Shown piece after piece: positions 15,838-26,105 of a DNA stretch of 64,000 bases. Position numbers and translations under genes: made by a program. The DNA lies in contig NZ_JANLNY010000006.1 of assembly GCF_025465995.1 (NCBI RefSeq), positions 930,001 through 994,000 of the forward strand, read 5' to 3'. This stretch comes from Pseudomonas sp. 5P_3.1_Bac2. Lineage in GTDB: Bacteria > Pseudomonadota > Gammaproteobacteria > Pseudomonadales > Pseudomonadaceae. The first letter of the stretch is position 1. Each line of letters begins with the position of its first letter. The notes beneath the pieces are model-generated. The model was not told the origin of the DNA. It was given only the letters and a program-made list of their open reading frames with translations, and did no database searches.

Positions 15838-18540
15838 ATGATCAGTCGCTCAGTTATTACACGCCAAGCCCTTGTGTGCAGGCTGCCAAAGGGCAGCGCC
15901 GTTGCACGGTTGATCCACACACCGCTGTACCTGATGGCCATGACGCTGGGTACGGCAACGGTTAACGCCGCAGAAACGGATCCGGACAGTAGCGCCGCTG
16001 AAGTGGTGCCGAACACCGTCTTGCAACGAGTTGAAGTCACCGGTTCCGCCATTCGCCGGGTGGATGCCGAAACCGCAGTGCCTATCACCATTCTGCGTGC
16101 CGATGAGTTACGTAAGCAGGGCGTTAATACCACCGCAGAAATTGTCCAGCGCATAACCGGCAGCCAGTCCCTAACCAACAGTGCCAGCTCTGTTGGCCAG
16201 TTGACCGGGGGAGCGTCTTTCGCCGACATGCGCGGTATAGGCTCGAACAAAACCCTCGTTCTGCTCAATGGACGGCGCCTGGCCAACAACGCCATCAGTA
16301 GCACGAGCGTGGACCTGAATATGATTCCGTTTGCCGCTATTGATCGAGTTGAAGTACTGCGCGATGGAGCTTCAGCGCTGTACGGCACCGACGCCATTGG
16401 CGGAGTAATCAATTTCATCACTAAGAAAACTATGACTGACGGTCAACTCACACTAGGGGGTGAATCCCCCACCCACAGTGGTGGTGGGGCCAGCAAGGAA
16501 CTCAATGCCAACTGGGGATTGGGTGATCTTGAGGAGGATCGCTTCAACTTATTGGGAGTTTTTAACTACAACAAACAGCAAAACCTGGACGCCAATGATC
16601 GTAAATTCGCGCAAAACTACGTGCCTGCTCGCGGCATAGACCAGACCTCAGGCACCTCATTTCCCAGTAACTATTCTCAAGGTGACAACGCCTCCAACCC
16701 ATTGGCCGCCAGCAACTGTAACGGGCCAAACCTGGTCGCCAGTCAAGGCCTGTGCCGGTTCAATACCCGCGAATATATCGACCTAATCCCCCAGACTGAA
16801 AAGACTTCGTTCTTTGGTAAAGCCACAGCCAAGCTGGCTGACCAACACAACGTCAACCTCGAGTATTTCTGGGCCCGTAATAACAATGCCACCACCCTGG
16901 GGCCTGCCACACTAACCGGCTTGAGTCTGGACTCATCTTCGCCCTACTACCCCGGCAATGGCGTCACGCCAGCACCGACTAACTTTAGCCTTGACCCCAG
17001 CCAACCTGTCGACCTCAATTGGCGCGAAACTGCCGCAGGCCCCCGGGAACTTAAGGATCAGAACACCAGCCAGCGCTTTATCCTGAGCTTTGATGGACTG
17101 GTGGCGGGTTGGGACTACAACGTCGGCGCCTCATACAACCAAAACAAAGTGGTGTCCTCACTGAGCAACGGCTTTGTCAGTGACACCGCTATGCGGGACG
17201 GTTTATCCAGTGGTCTACTCAATCCCTTTGGGGCGCAGACCGCTGCCGGGCAGTCCTTTATCGATGCTGCGGCCTACCGTGGCCCCTACAGCACAGCGGT
17301 TGGCCGGGTTAGCGGCGTTGATGGTCGGGTCAGTCGAGAAATAGGCGACTGGTTTGGTGCAGGGCCAACTGGCCTGGCTTTAGGCGGTGAGTACCGTAAA
17401 GAGCAGTTCCATCAAAACCTTGAAGCATTCGCTGGTGATATTCAAAGCGTGGGGGTGGACCCAACGGGCAGTGTCGACGGAGAGCGTAATGTCAAAGCGG
17501 CCTACGCCGAGCTTAATGTGCCAGTACTAGACAGCCTGGAGCTTTCGGCTGCAGTGCGTTACGACAAGTACAGTGACTTCGGTAATACCACCAACCCCAA
17601 GTACTCGTTCCGCTACCAACCCATCAAAGAGTTAGTGATACGTGGTGCTTACAGTGAGGGTTTCCGTGCCCCCTCGCTGTATGAACTATATGCCCCAAGC
17701 AGCATCACGTTTACCCAAGGCACCTTCAACGATCCGGTTCTCTGCCCAGGTGGGGTTGCCCAGGCAGGTGCAAGCGCTGGGCGCGATTGTAATCAACAGT
17801 TTCTTCGGCAGATCGGTGGCAATACTGACCTAGCGCCTGAAACGGCACGAAACGTGACGCTTGGTTTTGTCTACCAGCCAATCACCAATCTGTCAGTGGG
17901 TCTGGATTTTTGGTGGATCCATATTGCCAACCAAATTAGCGCCTTCCCTGACACTACCGTCTTCGCTGAGCCAAACCTGTACGCAGAGCGCTTTATACGA
18001 AACCCCGATGGCAGCTTGAATTACATATCTACCCTCAACGCCAATATGGGTAATGTCAAAACTAACGGCATTGATGCCTCGCTGGACTACCGCTTCCCCA
18101 ATACGCCCTATGGCCAGTTCGCGCTTACTTTGCAAGGAACCCTGGTCAATCGTTATGACTACCAGAGCACGATCAAAGGGCCTTACACCGATAATGTCGG
18201 CGACTTCAGAGATGCTGGCATGATCGCGCGCTGGAAGCACAACCTCACCGGCAGCTGGACCTTAGGCGCGGCCAGGGCCTCGTTAAGCAATCGGTTTACC
18301 ACCGGCTATAACGACTACGACCCCAGCACCAATAGCCGGGTCGCGTCTTATATGCTGTGGGATGCGGCGGCGGGCTACACCTTCGCCGAGGTATTGGATA
18401 TTGATGCCGGGATCAAAAACCTGTTCGACCGCGACCCACCCTTCTCCAATCAAGCCTACAACTTCCAGGCAGGCTATGACCCCCGCTACACCGACCCGCT
18501 AGGGCGCACCTTGTTCACCCGTATGACCTACCACTTCTAA
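15838..18540 (+). CDS. TonB-dependent outer-membrane receptor
   Basis: 900-aa receptor. N-terminal signal sequence with a long lead, cleaved near VNAAE (about residue 45); plug domain about 65-185 with LQRVEVTGS, MRGIGSNKTLVLLNGRRL and VEVLRDGASALYGTDAIGGVINF; 22-strand barrel to the end, finishing in aromatic MTYHF as outer-membrane proteins do. Start placed at ATG preceded by CTGGAGT; a TTG one codon earlier is also open. It has the architecture common in receptors for peptides, sugars or other non-classical ligands rather than the best-known ferri-siderophore receptors, and no Fur box precedes it. Its own TonB system lies upstream and a peptide ABC importer downstream, which together suggest a peptide-like ligand. 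Confidence 0.9.
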   Translation: MISRSVITRQALVCRLPKGSAVARLIHTPLYLMAMTLGTATVNAAETDPDSSAAEVVPNTVLQRVEVTGSAIRRVDAETAVPITILRADELRKQGVNTTAEIVQRITGSQSLTNSASSVGQLTGGASFADMRGIGSNKTLVLLNGRRLANNAISSTSVDLNMIPFAAIDRVEVLRDGASALYGTDAIGGVINFITKKTMTDGQLTLGGESPTHSGGGASKELNANWGLGDLEEDRFNLLGVFNYNKQQNLDANDRKFAQNYVPARGIDQTSGTSFPSNYSQGDNASNPLAASNCNGPNLVASQGLCRFNTREYIDLIPQTEKTSFFGKATAKLADQHNVNLEYFWARNNNATTLGPATLTGLSLDSSSPYYPGNGVTPAPTNFSLDPSQPVDLNWRETAAGPRELKDQNTSQRFILSFDGLVAGWDYNVGASYNQNKVVSSLSNGFVSDTAMRDGLSSGLLNPFGAQTAAGQSFIDAAAYRGPYSTAVGRVSGVDGRVSREIGDWFGAGPTGLALGGEYRKEQFHQNLEAFAGDIQSVGVDPTGSVDGERNVKAAYAELNVPVLDSLELSAAVRYDKYSDFGNTTNPKYSFRYQPIKELVIRGAYSEGFRAPSLYELYAPSSITFTQGTFNDPVLCPGGVAQAGASAGRDCNQQFLRQIGGNTDLAPETARNVTLGFVYQPITNLSVGLDFWWIHIANQISAFPDTTVFAEPNLYAERFIRNPDGSLNYISTLNANMGNVKTNGIDASLDYRFPNTPYGQFALTLQGTLVNRYDYQSTIKGPYTDNVGDFRDAGMIARWKHNLTGSWTLGAARASLSNRFTTGYNDYDPSTNSRVASYMLWDAAAGYTFAEVLDIDAGIKNLFDRDPPFSNQAYNFQAGYDPRYTDPLGRTLFTRMTYHF

Positions 18541-18565
18541 GCCCGCATTGGGCAGCCGAAGCGTC

Positions 18566-18595
18566 TAGCCTGCGCCAAAGCGATTGCGCAGGCTA
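18566..18595. repeat. Stem-loop between receptor gene and yejA
   Basis: Perfect 10-bp arms TAGCCTGCGC (18566-18575) and GCGCAGGCTA (18586-18595), 10-nt loop, 25 bp after the receptor stop codon. No U-run. It could reduce but not abolish readthrough into yejA. Confidence 0.5.
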
Positions 18596-18671
18596 ATCGC
18601 TAAGCGTTATGTTCGCGGTGACTTTTACTCCTTTCTTGCTTTATCACCGAGACCAAGAGGAAAGCGCAGCT

Positions 18672-20537
18672 ATGCCCATCAGCACCCGCCCCCTGCTGCA
18701 CCTGTGCTTTTGCCTATGCCTCGGACTGATTGCTGCAGCGCAGGCCGTTGCCGCACCAGGCACTTATGCACTGACGGTGTATGGCGAGGCGCCTAAGTAT
18801 CCGGCAGATTTTAAGCACTTTGATTTTGTTAACCCGGCGGCCCCCAAGGGCGGTTCCCTGAGCCGGGCCTCGATGGAAATCGGCCAATTCAACTACATCC
18901 TCCCCTATCTTGACCAAGGCACCGGCGTCGCGCAGGTGGATCAATGGCTGTACTCGCCCTTGGCTTTTCGCTCACTGGATGAGCCCTACACGGTTTATGG
19001 CCTGATTGCCCAGACCATGGAACGTGACCCGAACGGCCTCTGGGTACGCTTCCATCTGAACCCCGCAGCCCGCTTTGCCGACGACACACCGATTACTGCC
19101 GACGATGTCGCCTTCACCTACAACACCCTGATGAGCAAAGGCAGCCTGAGTTTTCGCATGCTCTATGGCGATGTGAAAGAGGTCCTGGTAGAGAATCCAC
19201 AGCAAATTCTTTTTACCTTCAAAACCAACCAAAACCGCACCCTGGCCCTGGATTTGGCCAGCATGCGCATCCTCCCGCAGCACTGGTGGCAAACCCGCAA
19301 CTTCGCCAATGGCGGTGGCTTTGAAGCGCCGCTGGGCAGTGGTCCCTATAGCGTTGCGCAGGTCGTGCCGGGGCGCAGCATCACCTTTGCGCGCAACCCC
19401 AATTGGTGGGCGAAGGACCTACCGGTGAGCAAGGGGCTGTACAACTTCGACCGTCTGACGGTGAATTTTTACATTGATATCGACGTTACTCGCGAGTTGC
19501 TCAAGGCCGCTGCGTTTGATTACAACCGCGAATTCTCCGCCACCGGTTTCACTATCGGCTATGAAAGTCCGGCTCTGAGTGACGGGCGCCTGCAACGCGC
19601 GGTGTTGGCCAAGCATAAACCGGGGGCGGCGCAAGGCTTTGCCTTCAACTTGCAAAATCCATTTTTTCAAGACCGCCGGGTGCGCCAGGCCATCAGCCTG
19701 CTGTGGGACTTTGAATGGACCAACAAGCAGATGATGCGCAATTTCTATGTGCGCCTGCAGAGCTACTTCCCTAAAAGCACCATGGCCGCTACCGAGTTGC
19801 CCGATGCCCGCGAGCTGGAGATCCTCGAACCTTTGCGCGGCCAAGTGCCTGAGGAGGTATTCACCCAGGTTTACCAAGCCCCCAAAACCGATGGCAGCGG
19901 CAATATCCGCGACAAACAACTACAGGCCCTGGCGCTGCTTAAACAGGCCGGCTGGACGCCTAAAGACAACAAACTGGTGAATGCCCAAGGCGAGCAACTG
20001 AGTTTTACCTTCCTCGACGGCCAAGGTGGTTTTGACCGGATGCTTCTGCCGTTCATGCGTAATCTGGCGCAGATCGGCATCAAGATGGAGCTGCGCAAAA
20101 TAGACGCCGCGCAGTACATCAACCGTTTCAACAGCCGTGACTACGACATGATCGCCGCGCAGTTTCCCCGCAGCGGCCAACCTATCGTCTCGCCCGGTCG
20201 CGAGATGTATGACATGTATGGTTCGCGCAGTGCCACCCAGCCCGGTTCCTCCAATAGCATGGTGCTGCGCGACCCCGCCGTCGACCTCTTGCTCGACGGC
20301 CTGGTGCAGGCCAACAGCCGTGATGAGATGGTGCACTACGCCCGCGCCCTCGATCGGGTGCTGCTGTGGGGCTACTACATGATCCCCAACTACTACTCGA
20401 TAGGTACGCCTACGGTGTACCAAAACCGTTTCGGCCGCCCGGCTAAAGAGCCCCTGTATGACGAAGGGCTGGACAGTTGGTGGGAAGTGAGCAAAACCGC
20501 GCAGCCCGCTGCACCGTCCACCCAGGAGGGCCAATGA
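18672..20537 (+). CDS. yejA: Peptide ABC importer, periplasmic binding protein (YejA type)
   Basis: 621-aa family-5 extracellular solute-binding protein. Signal peptide of about 28 residues ending VAAPG, then the YejA-typical start [20 protein letters not shown]. It binds an oligopeptide or peptide-like compound and hands it to YejBE. E. coli YejA, which helps import microcin C, has 604 residues. Start chosen at MPISTRPLL with GAGGAAAG upstream; the reading frame is open further upstream without an SD. Stops 1 bp before yejB. First gene of yejABEF, 131 bp after the receptor gene. The ligand cannot be deduced. Confidence 0.9.
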   Translation: MPISTRPLLHLCFCLCLGLIAAAQAVAAPGTYALTVYGEAPKYPADFKHFDFVNPAAPKGGSLSRASMEIGQFNYILPYLDQGTGVAQVDQWLYSPLAFRSLDEPYTVYGLIAQTMERDPNGLWVRFHLNPAARFADDTPITADDVAFTYNTLMSKGSLSFRMLYGDVKEVLVENPQQILFTFKTNQNRTLALDLASMRILPQHWWQTRNFANGGGFEAPLGSGPYSVAQVVPGRSITFARNPNWWAKDLPVSKGLYNFDRLTVNFYIDIDVTRELLKAAAFDYNREFSATGFTIGYESPALSDGRLQRAVLAKHKPGAAQGFAFNLQNPFFQDRRVRQAISLLWDFEWTNKQMMRNFYVRLQSYFPKSTMAATELPDARELEILEPLRGQVPEEVFTQVYQAPKTDGSGNIRDKQLQALALLKQAGWTPKDNKLVNAQGEQLSFTFLDGQGGFDRMLLPFMRNLAQIGIKMELRKIDAAQYINRFNSRDYDMIAAQFPRSGQPIVSPGREMYDMYGSRSATQPGSSNSMVLRDPAVDLLLDGLVQANSRDEMVHYARALDRVLLWGYYMIPNYYSIGTPTVYQNRFGRPAKEPLYDEGLDSWWEVSKTAQPAAPSTQEGQ

Positions 20538-20538
20538 C

Positions 20539-21609
20539 ATGCTGCACTACATCAGCCGGCGCCTACTGCTCATCATCCCCACCCTCCTGTGCATCTTGGT
20601 GGTCAATTTTCTTATCGTGCAGGCAGCCCCCGGCGGCCCGGTAGAGCAAGCCATCGCGCGCTTGCAGGGCTTTAGTGGCGCGGCAATGGGTGGCGGCGGT
20701 GGCGACATGGCGGCCCACAGCAGCGGCAGCAGTCGCGGTAGCCGTGGACTGGACCCGGCGCTCATTGAAGAAATAACTAAGCACTATGGTTTCGACAAAC
20801 CCATGCATGAGCGCTTGTGGCTGATGCTGAAGAACTACGCCCAGCTGGATTTCGGCGATAGTTTTTTCCGCGGCGCGGCGGTCACTGATCTGATCCTGGA
20901 AAAGTTACCGGTATCGCTGTCACTGGGCTTCTGGGCGACGCTGATCACCTACCTGATCTCCATACCACTGGGCATCCGCAAGGCGATTCACAACGGCAGC
21001 GCATTTGATCTATGGACCAGTACGGCCATTGTGATCGGCTATGCGCTGCCGGCCTTTCTGTTGGCCATCTTGTTGATCGTGGTGTTCGCCGGTGGCAGTT
21101 ATCTCAGCTGGTTCCCGGTGCAGGGCCTGCTTTCGGACAACTTCAACGAACTGAGTTTGTTCGCCAAGATCATCGATTACCTCTGGCACTTGGTGCTGCC
21201 GGTCAGCGCGTTGGTCGCCGGTGGCTTTGCCACACTGACCATCCTCACCAAAAACAGCTTCCTTAACGAAATCAGCCGGCAGTATGTGGTCACGGCCCGC
21301 GCCAAGGGTCTTACTGAGCAACGGGTGCTCTACGGACACGTGCTGCGTAACGCCATGCTGCTGGTGGTGGCAGGGATTCCGCAGGCACTGATCGAAGTAT
21401 TCTTCGCCGGTTCGTTGTTGATCGAGACCATTTTCAACCTCGATGGCATCGGCCGCATGAGCTACGAAGCGGCCGTGCAGCGGGACTACCCCGTGGTGTT
21501 CGGCACCCTGTTTCTGTTCACCCTGTTCGGCCTGCTGATCAAGCTGATCGGTGACATTGGCTACACCCTGCTTGACCCCCGGATTGATTTCACGGCAAGG
21601 ACTGCCTGA
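20539..21609 (+). CDS. yejB: Peptide ABC importer permease YejB
   Basis: 356-aa DppB/OppB-type inner-membrane permease with about six helices. A Gly/Ser-rich insert at roughly 50-75 (GGGGGD...[10 protein letters not shown]) follows the first helix, a feature of YejB. The EAA loop that docks on the ATPase is visible around [21 protein letters not shown]. Overlaps yejE by one base (TGATG). Works with YejE as the transmembrane channel. Confidence 0.92.
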   Translation: MLHYISRRLLLIIPTLLCILVVNFLIVQAAPGGPVEQAIARLQGFSGAAMGGGGGDMAAHSSGSSRGSRGLDPALIEEITKHYGFDKPMHERLWLMLKNYAQLDFGDSFFRGAAVTDLILEKLPVSLSLGFWATLITYLISIPLGIRKAIHNGSAFDLWTSTAIVIGYALPAFLLAILLIVVFAGGSYLSWFPVQGLLSDNFNELSLFAKIIDYLWHLVLPVSALVAGGFATLTILTKNSFLNEISRQYVVTARAKGLTEQRVLYGHVLRNAMLLVVAGIPQALIEVFFAGSLLIETIFNLDGIGRMSYEAAVQRDYPVVFGTLFLFTLFGLLIKLIGDIGYTLLDPRIDFTARTA

Positions 21610-22631
21610 TGCTCACACTATCGCCACTCAACCAGCGCCGCCTCGCCCGTTTTAAAGGCCATCGCCGGGGGCTCATATCACTGTGGGTGTTTGCGGCCCT
21701 GTGCGTGATCTGCCTCTGTGGTGAGTTGATCGCCAACGACAAACCACTGCTGGTCCACTATCACGACAGTTGGTATTTCCCATCGTTAGTCGATTATGAC
21801 GAAACCGAATTTGGCGGACAGCTGCCCTTCCAGCCAGATTACCGCAGCACCTATGTACGCGAGCTAATCGAAGGGCAAGGCGGCTGGATGCTGTTTGCGC
21901 CGATCCCGTTCAGTGCCGATACGATCAATTATGACCTCACCCAGCCATCACCCAGCCCGCCATCAAGGCAGAACTGGCTAGGTACCGATGAGCAGGCCCG
22001 CGACGTGTTGGCCCGGGTTATTTTCGGCATACGCATTTCACTCTTGTTCGCCCTACTGCTGACGGCCATCAGTGCTTTGATTGGGATTACTGCCGGTGCG
22101 CTGCAGGGCTACTATGGCGGCTGGATCGACTTGCTCGGTCAGCGCATGCAGGAAATCTGGACTGGCCTGCCGGTGCTGTATTTGCTGATCATTCTGTCGG
22201 GTTTTGTTGCGCCGAGTTTTTGGTGGCTGCTGGGCATCATGGCGCTGTTCAGTTGGCTGGCGCTGGTCGATGTGGTGCGCGCGGAGTTCCTTCGCGGACG
22301 CAACCTGGAATACGTCAAGGCGGCGCGCGCACTGGGCTTGAGCGACGGTGAGCTGATGCGCAGGCACATCCTGCCCAACGCCATGACCTCAACCCTGACC
22401 TTCCTGCCGTTCATTTTGACCGGGGCGATCACCACTCTCACCGCCCTCGACTTTTTAGGCTTTGGTCTGCCGCCGGGCACGGCGTCCATAGGTGAGCTGA
22501 TCGGTCAGGCCAAACGCAACCTGCAAGCACCCTGGCTGGCCCTGACCGCGTTCTGCACCCTGGCGCTGGTGTTGTCGCTGCTGGTGTTTATCGGCGAGGC
22601 CTGCCGCGATGCATTCGATCCCCAAGGTTGA
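21609..22631 (+). CDS. yejE: Peptide ABC importer permease YejE
   Basis: 340-aa DppC/OppC-type permease. N-terminal helix near residues 18-40, a long periplasmic segment containing HYHDSWYFPSLVDYDE typical of YejE, then five helices. EAA loop is YVKAARALGLSDGELMRRHILPN. Coupled to yejB by a one-base overlap and followed by yejF after 15 bp with SD CAGGAG. Confidence 0.92.
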   Translation: MLTLSPLNQRRLARFKGHRRGLISLWVFAALCVICLCGELIANDKPLLVHYHDSWYFPSLVDYDETEFGGQLPFQPDYRSTYVRELIEGQGGWMLFAPIPFSADTINYDLTQPSPSPPSRQNWLGTDEQARDVLARVIFGIRISLLFALLLTAISALIGITAGALQGYYGGWIDLLGQRMQEIWTGLPVLYLLIILSGFVAPSFWWLLGIMALFSWLALVDVVRAEFLRGRNLEYVKAARALGLSDGELMRRHILPNAMTSTLTFLPFILTGAITTLTALDFLGFGLPPGTASIGELIGQAKRNLQAPWLALTAFCTLALVLSLLVFIGEACRDAFDPQG

Positions 22632-22646
22632 CCCAGGAGCACGCCG

Positions 22647-24236
22647 ATGAACGACGTATTAGTGGAGATTCGCGACCTGCGCGTCAGTTTTGCCGATAAG
22701 CCGGTGCTGCGCGGGATCAATCTGGATATCCGCCGTGGCGAGTGCCTGGCCTTGGTGGGTGAATCGGGCTCAGGAAAATCGGTAACGGCCCATTCAATCC
22801 TGCGCCTGCTGCCGGGCCAGAATGTGCAGACGCAAGGCAGCATCCACTACGCCGGCCTCGATCTGGTCAGCGCCAGCGCCAGCCAGCTGCGCAGCCTGCG
22901 CGGCAACCGCATCGCGATGATCTTTCAAGAGCCGATGACCTCGCTCAACCCGCTGCACAGCGTGGAGAAGCAAATCAGCGAAGTGCTGATCACCCACAAG
23001 GGCCTGAAAAAACGCGAGGCCCGCGAACGCACTCTGGAATTGCTCGATCTGGTCGGCATTCGCAACCCGCAGCAACGCCTTGCGGCTTACCCGCACCAGC
23101 TCTCCGGCGGCCAGCGGCAGCGGGTCATGATTGCCATGGCGCTGGCTAACGAGCCGGAGTTACTCATCGCCGATGAGCCCACCACGGCGCTGGACGTGAC
23201 CGTGCAGAAACAGATCCTCGAATTGCTGATTAAGCTGCAACAGCGCCTGAATATGTCGCTGCTGCTGATCAGTCACGACCTCAACCTGGTGCGAAAAATC
23301 GCTCAGCAGGTGTGTGTGATGCGCGACGGTGAGATCGTCGAGCAAGCCAGCTGCACCGATCTGTTTAGTCAGCCGCAACACCCCTATAGCCGGATGTTGA
23401 TCGACGCCGAACCCAGCGGTGCGCCGGTGGGCGTCACAACCCAAACTAATTTGCTGGAGGTCAATGACCTTAAAGTCTGGTTTGCCCTGCCCAAGCCCCT
23501 GTTGCGCCGCGAGCGCTCCTATATCAAGGCGGTGGATGGCGTCAGTCTCAACCTGCACAAAGGCAAGACGCTAGGCATCGTGGGCGAGTCGGGCTCAGGC
23601 AAGTCCACGCTGGGCCAAGCCATCCTGCGCCTACTGCCCTCTGACGGCAGCATTCGCTTTGCCAACAAAGAGCTGAGCATCCTCAGCCAACAATTGATGC
23701 GCCCTTTGCGGCGGCAGATGCAGGTGGTGTTTCAAGACCCCTTTGGCAGCCTGAGTCCACGTATGTCGGTGGCGCAGATCATCGCTGAAGGCCTGCTTAC
23801 CCATGGCATCGGCAACGCCGCGGAGCAGGAAGCGGCAGTGATTCGGGTGTTAGGTGAAGTAGGTCTGGACCCACAGATTCGCCATCGCTACCCCCACGAG
23901 TTTTCCGGCGGGCAACGCCAGCGTATCTCCATCGCCCGCGCCTTGGTGTTGGAGCCAGCCTTGATTTTGCTCGATGAACCCACCTCCGCGCTTGACCGCA
24001 CGGTGCAGAAGCAAATCATCGAGTTACTGCGAGAATTGCAGGCCAGGCGCGGCCTGAGCTACCTGTTTATCAGCCACGATTTGGCCGTGGTGCACGCCCT
24101 GGCCCACGACCTGATGGTGATCAAGGACGGCAAAGTGGTCGAACACGGCCCCGCCGGGCAGATCTTTGCCGCCCCACAACATCCCTACACCCGCGAGCTG
24201 TTACAGGCCTCCCACTTATCATCCCCCAGCCTTTAA
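22647..24236 (+). CDS. yejF: Peptide ABC importer, fused double ATPase YejF
   Basis: 529-aa protein holding two ABC ATPase domains in tandem. Walker A GESGSGKS appears in both (about residues 38 and 316), signatures LSGGQRQR and FSGGQRQR, Walker [13 protein letters not shown] and [12 protein letters not shown], with H-loops SHD. Length equals E. coli YejF. Last gene of yejABEF; nothing else on this strand before a 160-bp gap. It energises import through YejBE. Confidence 0.94.
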   Translation: MNDVLVEIRDLRVSFADKPVLRGINLDIRRGECLALVGESGSGKSVTAHSILRLLPGQNVQTQGSIHYAGLDLVSASASQLRSLRGNRIAMIFQEPMTSLNPLHSVEKQISEVLITHKGLKKREARERTLELLDLVGIRNPQQRLAAYPHQLSGGQRQRVMIAMALANEPELLIADEPTTALDVTVQKQILELLIKLQQRLNMSLLLISHDLNLVRKIAQQVCVMRDGEIVEQASCTDLFSQPQHPYSRMLIDAEPSGAPVGVTTQTNLLEVNDLKVWFALPKPLLRRERSYIKAVDGVSLNLHKGKTLGIVGESGSGKSTLGQAILRLLPSDGSIRFANKELSILSQQLMRPLRRQMQVVFQDPFGSLSPRMSVAQIIAEGLLTHGIGNAAEQEAAVIRVLGEVGLDPQIRHRYPHEFSGGQRQRISIARALVLEPALILLDEPTSALDRTVQKQIIELLRELQARRGLSYLFISHDLAVVHALAHDLMVIKDGKVVEHGPAGQIFAAPQHPYTRELLQASHLSSPSL

Positions 24237-24363
24237 CTGATATGCCCGGCAGTCATAGCGCGGGCGCCTGGCTTGCGGCTGTTCGGGCCTAGGCCATAGC
24301 AAGCGCGCGGAGCGTCTTACCGGCATAGCGCGCATCGGTGGATTGACTAAAAGGCCTGGCAGG

Positions 24364-24379
24364 TTTACGTTAACGTAAA
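24364..24379. promoter_or_regulatory. LiuR operator, perfect 16-bp palindrome
   Basis: TTTACGTTAACGTAAA, an exact palindrome, 20 bp before the liuR start. This agrees with the LiuR-site pattern I recall from comparative studies of branched-chain amino-acid regulons. A TTGACT at 24343-24348 could be the -35 element. Autoregulation of the liu operon by LiuR is inferred. Confidence 0.75.
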
Positions 24380-24398
24380 GGTTAAGCAAGAGTCTGTT

Positions 24399-24785
24399 AT
24401 GTCAGCGCCCACCTACTCCATTTCCGAACTGGCCCGCGAGCTGGATATCACCACCCGCGCCATTCGCTTCTACGAAGAGCAGCACATGCTCAGCCCTGAG
24501 CGACGTGGTCAGGAGCGCATCTACAGCGCCAAAGACAAAGTCACCCTCAAGCTGATTCTGCGCGGCAAGCGCATTGGTTTTTCCCTGGCCGAATGCAAAG
24601 AGCTGATCGAGTTGTACGACCCCGTACACGGCAACCAAAAACAGCTCGACACCTTTATGGCCAAAATCGCCGAACGCCGTGCGCAGTTGCAACAACAACT
24701 GCTGGATATCGAGCAAATGCAGCTGGAACTGGATACCGCCGAGGAACGCTGCCTAGCGGCCCTGGCTGAAATCAAAAAACGCTAA
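24399..24785 (+). CDS. liuR: MerR-family regulator of leucine/isovalerate catabolism
   Basis: 128-aa MerR-family protein. N-terminal winged helix ([20 protein letters not shown] at 6-25), wing with RRGQERIYS, then a long coiled-coil dimer helix (about 85-125). No metal-binding Cys, as expected for LiuR. It starts 19 bp downstream of a perfect palindromic operator and is the first gene of liuRABCDE, in the same order as in P. aeruginosa. Known LiuR proteins repress the pathway and respond to a pathway CoA ester. Confidence 0.92.
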   Translation: MSAPTYSISELARELDITTRAIRFYEEQHMLSPERRGQERIYSAKDKVTLKLILRGKRIGFSLAECKELIELYDPVHGNQKQLDTFMAKIAERRAQLQQQLLDIEQMQLELDTAEERCLAALAEIKKR

Positions 24786-24826
24786 CGCTACTCCCCTCTC
24801 CAACAACAATTACTGCAGGTGGAATC

Positions 24827-25990
24827 ATGAGTTATCCGTCCCTCAACTTCGGTCTTGGCGAAACCATCGACATGCTGCGCGACTCGGTGCGCCAATTCGC
24901 CCAAGCGGAGCTGGCCCCGCGCGCGGCGCAAATCGACCGTGACAACGAATTTCCCATGGATATGTGGCGCAAATTCGGCGATATGGGCCTGCTCGGCATG
25001 ACCGTCAAGGAAGAGTACGGCGGCACTGACATGGGCTATCTGGCCCACGTGGTGGCCATGGAAGAAATCAGCCGCGCCTCGGCCTCGGTGGGTTTGTCCT
25101 ATGGCGCGCACTCCAACCTGTGCGTCAACCAGATCCACAAGAACGGCACTGAAGCGCAGAAGCAAAAGTACCTGCCCAAGCTCTGCTCCGGCGAGCATAT
25201 CGGCGCGCTGGCCATGAGCGAGCCGAATGCCGGCTCCGACGTGGTGTCGATGAAGCTGCGCGCCGAGAAAAAAGGCGACCGCTATGTGCTCAACGGCAAC
25301 AAGATGTGGATCACCAACGGCCCCGACGCCCACACCTATGTGATCTACGCCAAAACCGATATCAACGCCGGCTCCAAAGGCATGACCGCCTTCATTGTTG
25401 AGCGCGATTTCAAAGGTTTCTCCCGTCATCAGAAGCTCGACAAGCTCGGCATGCGCGGCTCCAATACCTGTGAGCTGGTGTTTGAAGACTGTGAAGTGCC
25501 CGCTGAAAACATCCTCGGCGCCGAAGGCCGTGGCGTGGCCGTGTTGATGAGCGGCCTGGACTACGAGCGCACCGTATTGTCAGGTGGCCCCACCGGGATC
25601 ATGACCGCCTGTATGGATGTGGTGGTGCCCTATGTGCATGAACGCCGCCAGTTCAATCAGGCCATCGGCGAGTTCCAGCTGATTCAGGGCAAGATCGCCG
25701 ATATGTACGCCGGCATGAACGCCTCCAAGTCCTACCTGTACAACGTCGCCAAGGCCTGTGATCGCGGCGAAGAGTCGCGTAAAGACGCCGCGGCGGTGAT
25801 CCTCTACACCGCTGAAATGGCCACCAAGATGGCCCTGGACACCATCCAGATTTTGGGCGGCAACGGCTACACCAACGAATACCCGGCCGGTCGCCTGCTG
25901 CGCGACGCCAAACTGTATGAGATCGGCGCCGGCACCAGCGAAATTCGCCGCATGCTGATTGGCCGCGAGCTGTTTAACGAAACCAAGTAA
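24827..25990 (+). CDS. liuA: Isovaleryl-CoA dehydrogenase
   Basis: 387-aa FAD acyl-CoA dehydrogenase oxidising isovaleryl-CoA to 3-methylcrotonyl-CoA in leucine breakdown. Acyl-CoA dehydrogenase signatures: [13 protein letters not shown] (about 127-139), [12 protein letters not shown], and C-terminal [20 protein letters not shown] with [15 protein letters not shown] is preceded by GGTGGAATC. 41 bp after liuR. The assignment to isovaleryl rather than another acyl-CoA rests on operon context with the carboxylase and HMG-CoA lyase. Confidence 0.93.
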   Translation: MSYPSLNFGLGETIDMLRDSVRQFAQAELAPRAAQIDRDNEFPMDMWRKFGDMGLLGMTVKEEYGGTDMGYLAHVVAMEEISRASASVGLSYGAHSNLCVNQIHKNGTEAQKQKYLPKLCSGEHIGALAMSEPNAGSDVVSMKLRAEKKGDRYVLNGNKMWITNGPDAHTYVIYAKTDINAGSKGMTAFIVERDFKGFSRHQKLDKLGMRGSNTCELVFEDCEVPAENILGAEGRGVAVLMSGLDYERTVLSGGPTGIMTACMDVVVPYVHERRQFNQAIGEFQLIQGKIADMYAGMNASKSYLYNVAKACDRGEESRKDAAAVILYTAEMATKMALDTIQILGGNGYTNEYPAGRLLRDAKLYEIGAGTSEIRRMLIGRELFNETK

Positions 25991-26035
25991 GTCACTGTTT
26001 CGAAGTCTGCAAACGCAGAAGAACGCTAAAAAGCT

Positions 26036-26074
26036 GGTGGATGGATAAAGCGCGACTACGCGCCCCGATCCACC
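26036..26074. repeat. GGTGGAT-type intergenic inverted repeat (liuA-liuB gap)
   Basis: GGTGGAT (26036-26042) and ATCCACC (26068-26074) enclose a GCGC-rich centre with its own short dyad (GCG...CGC). The form 'gatccaccctacg' is a familiar short intergenic repeat of Pseudomonas genomes. Related hairpins lie in two other liu gaps. Confidence 0.55.
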
Positions 26075-26105
26075 CTACGAAAAGACGGATCAACGGAGCC
26101 GCTCT

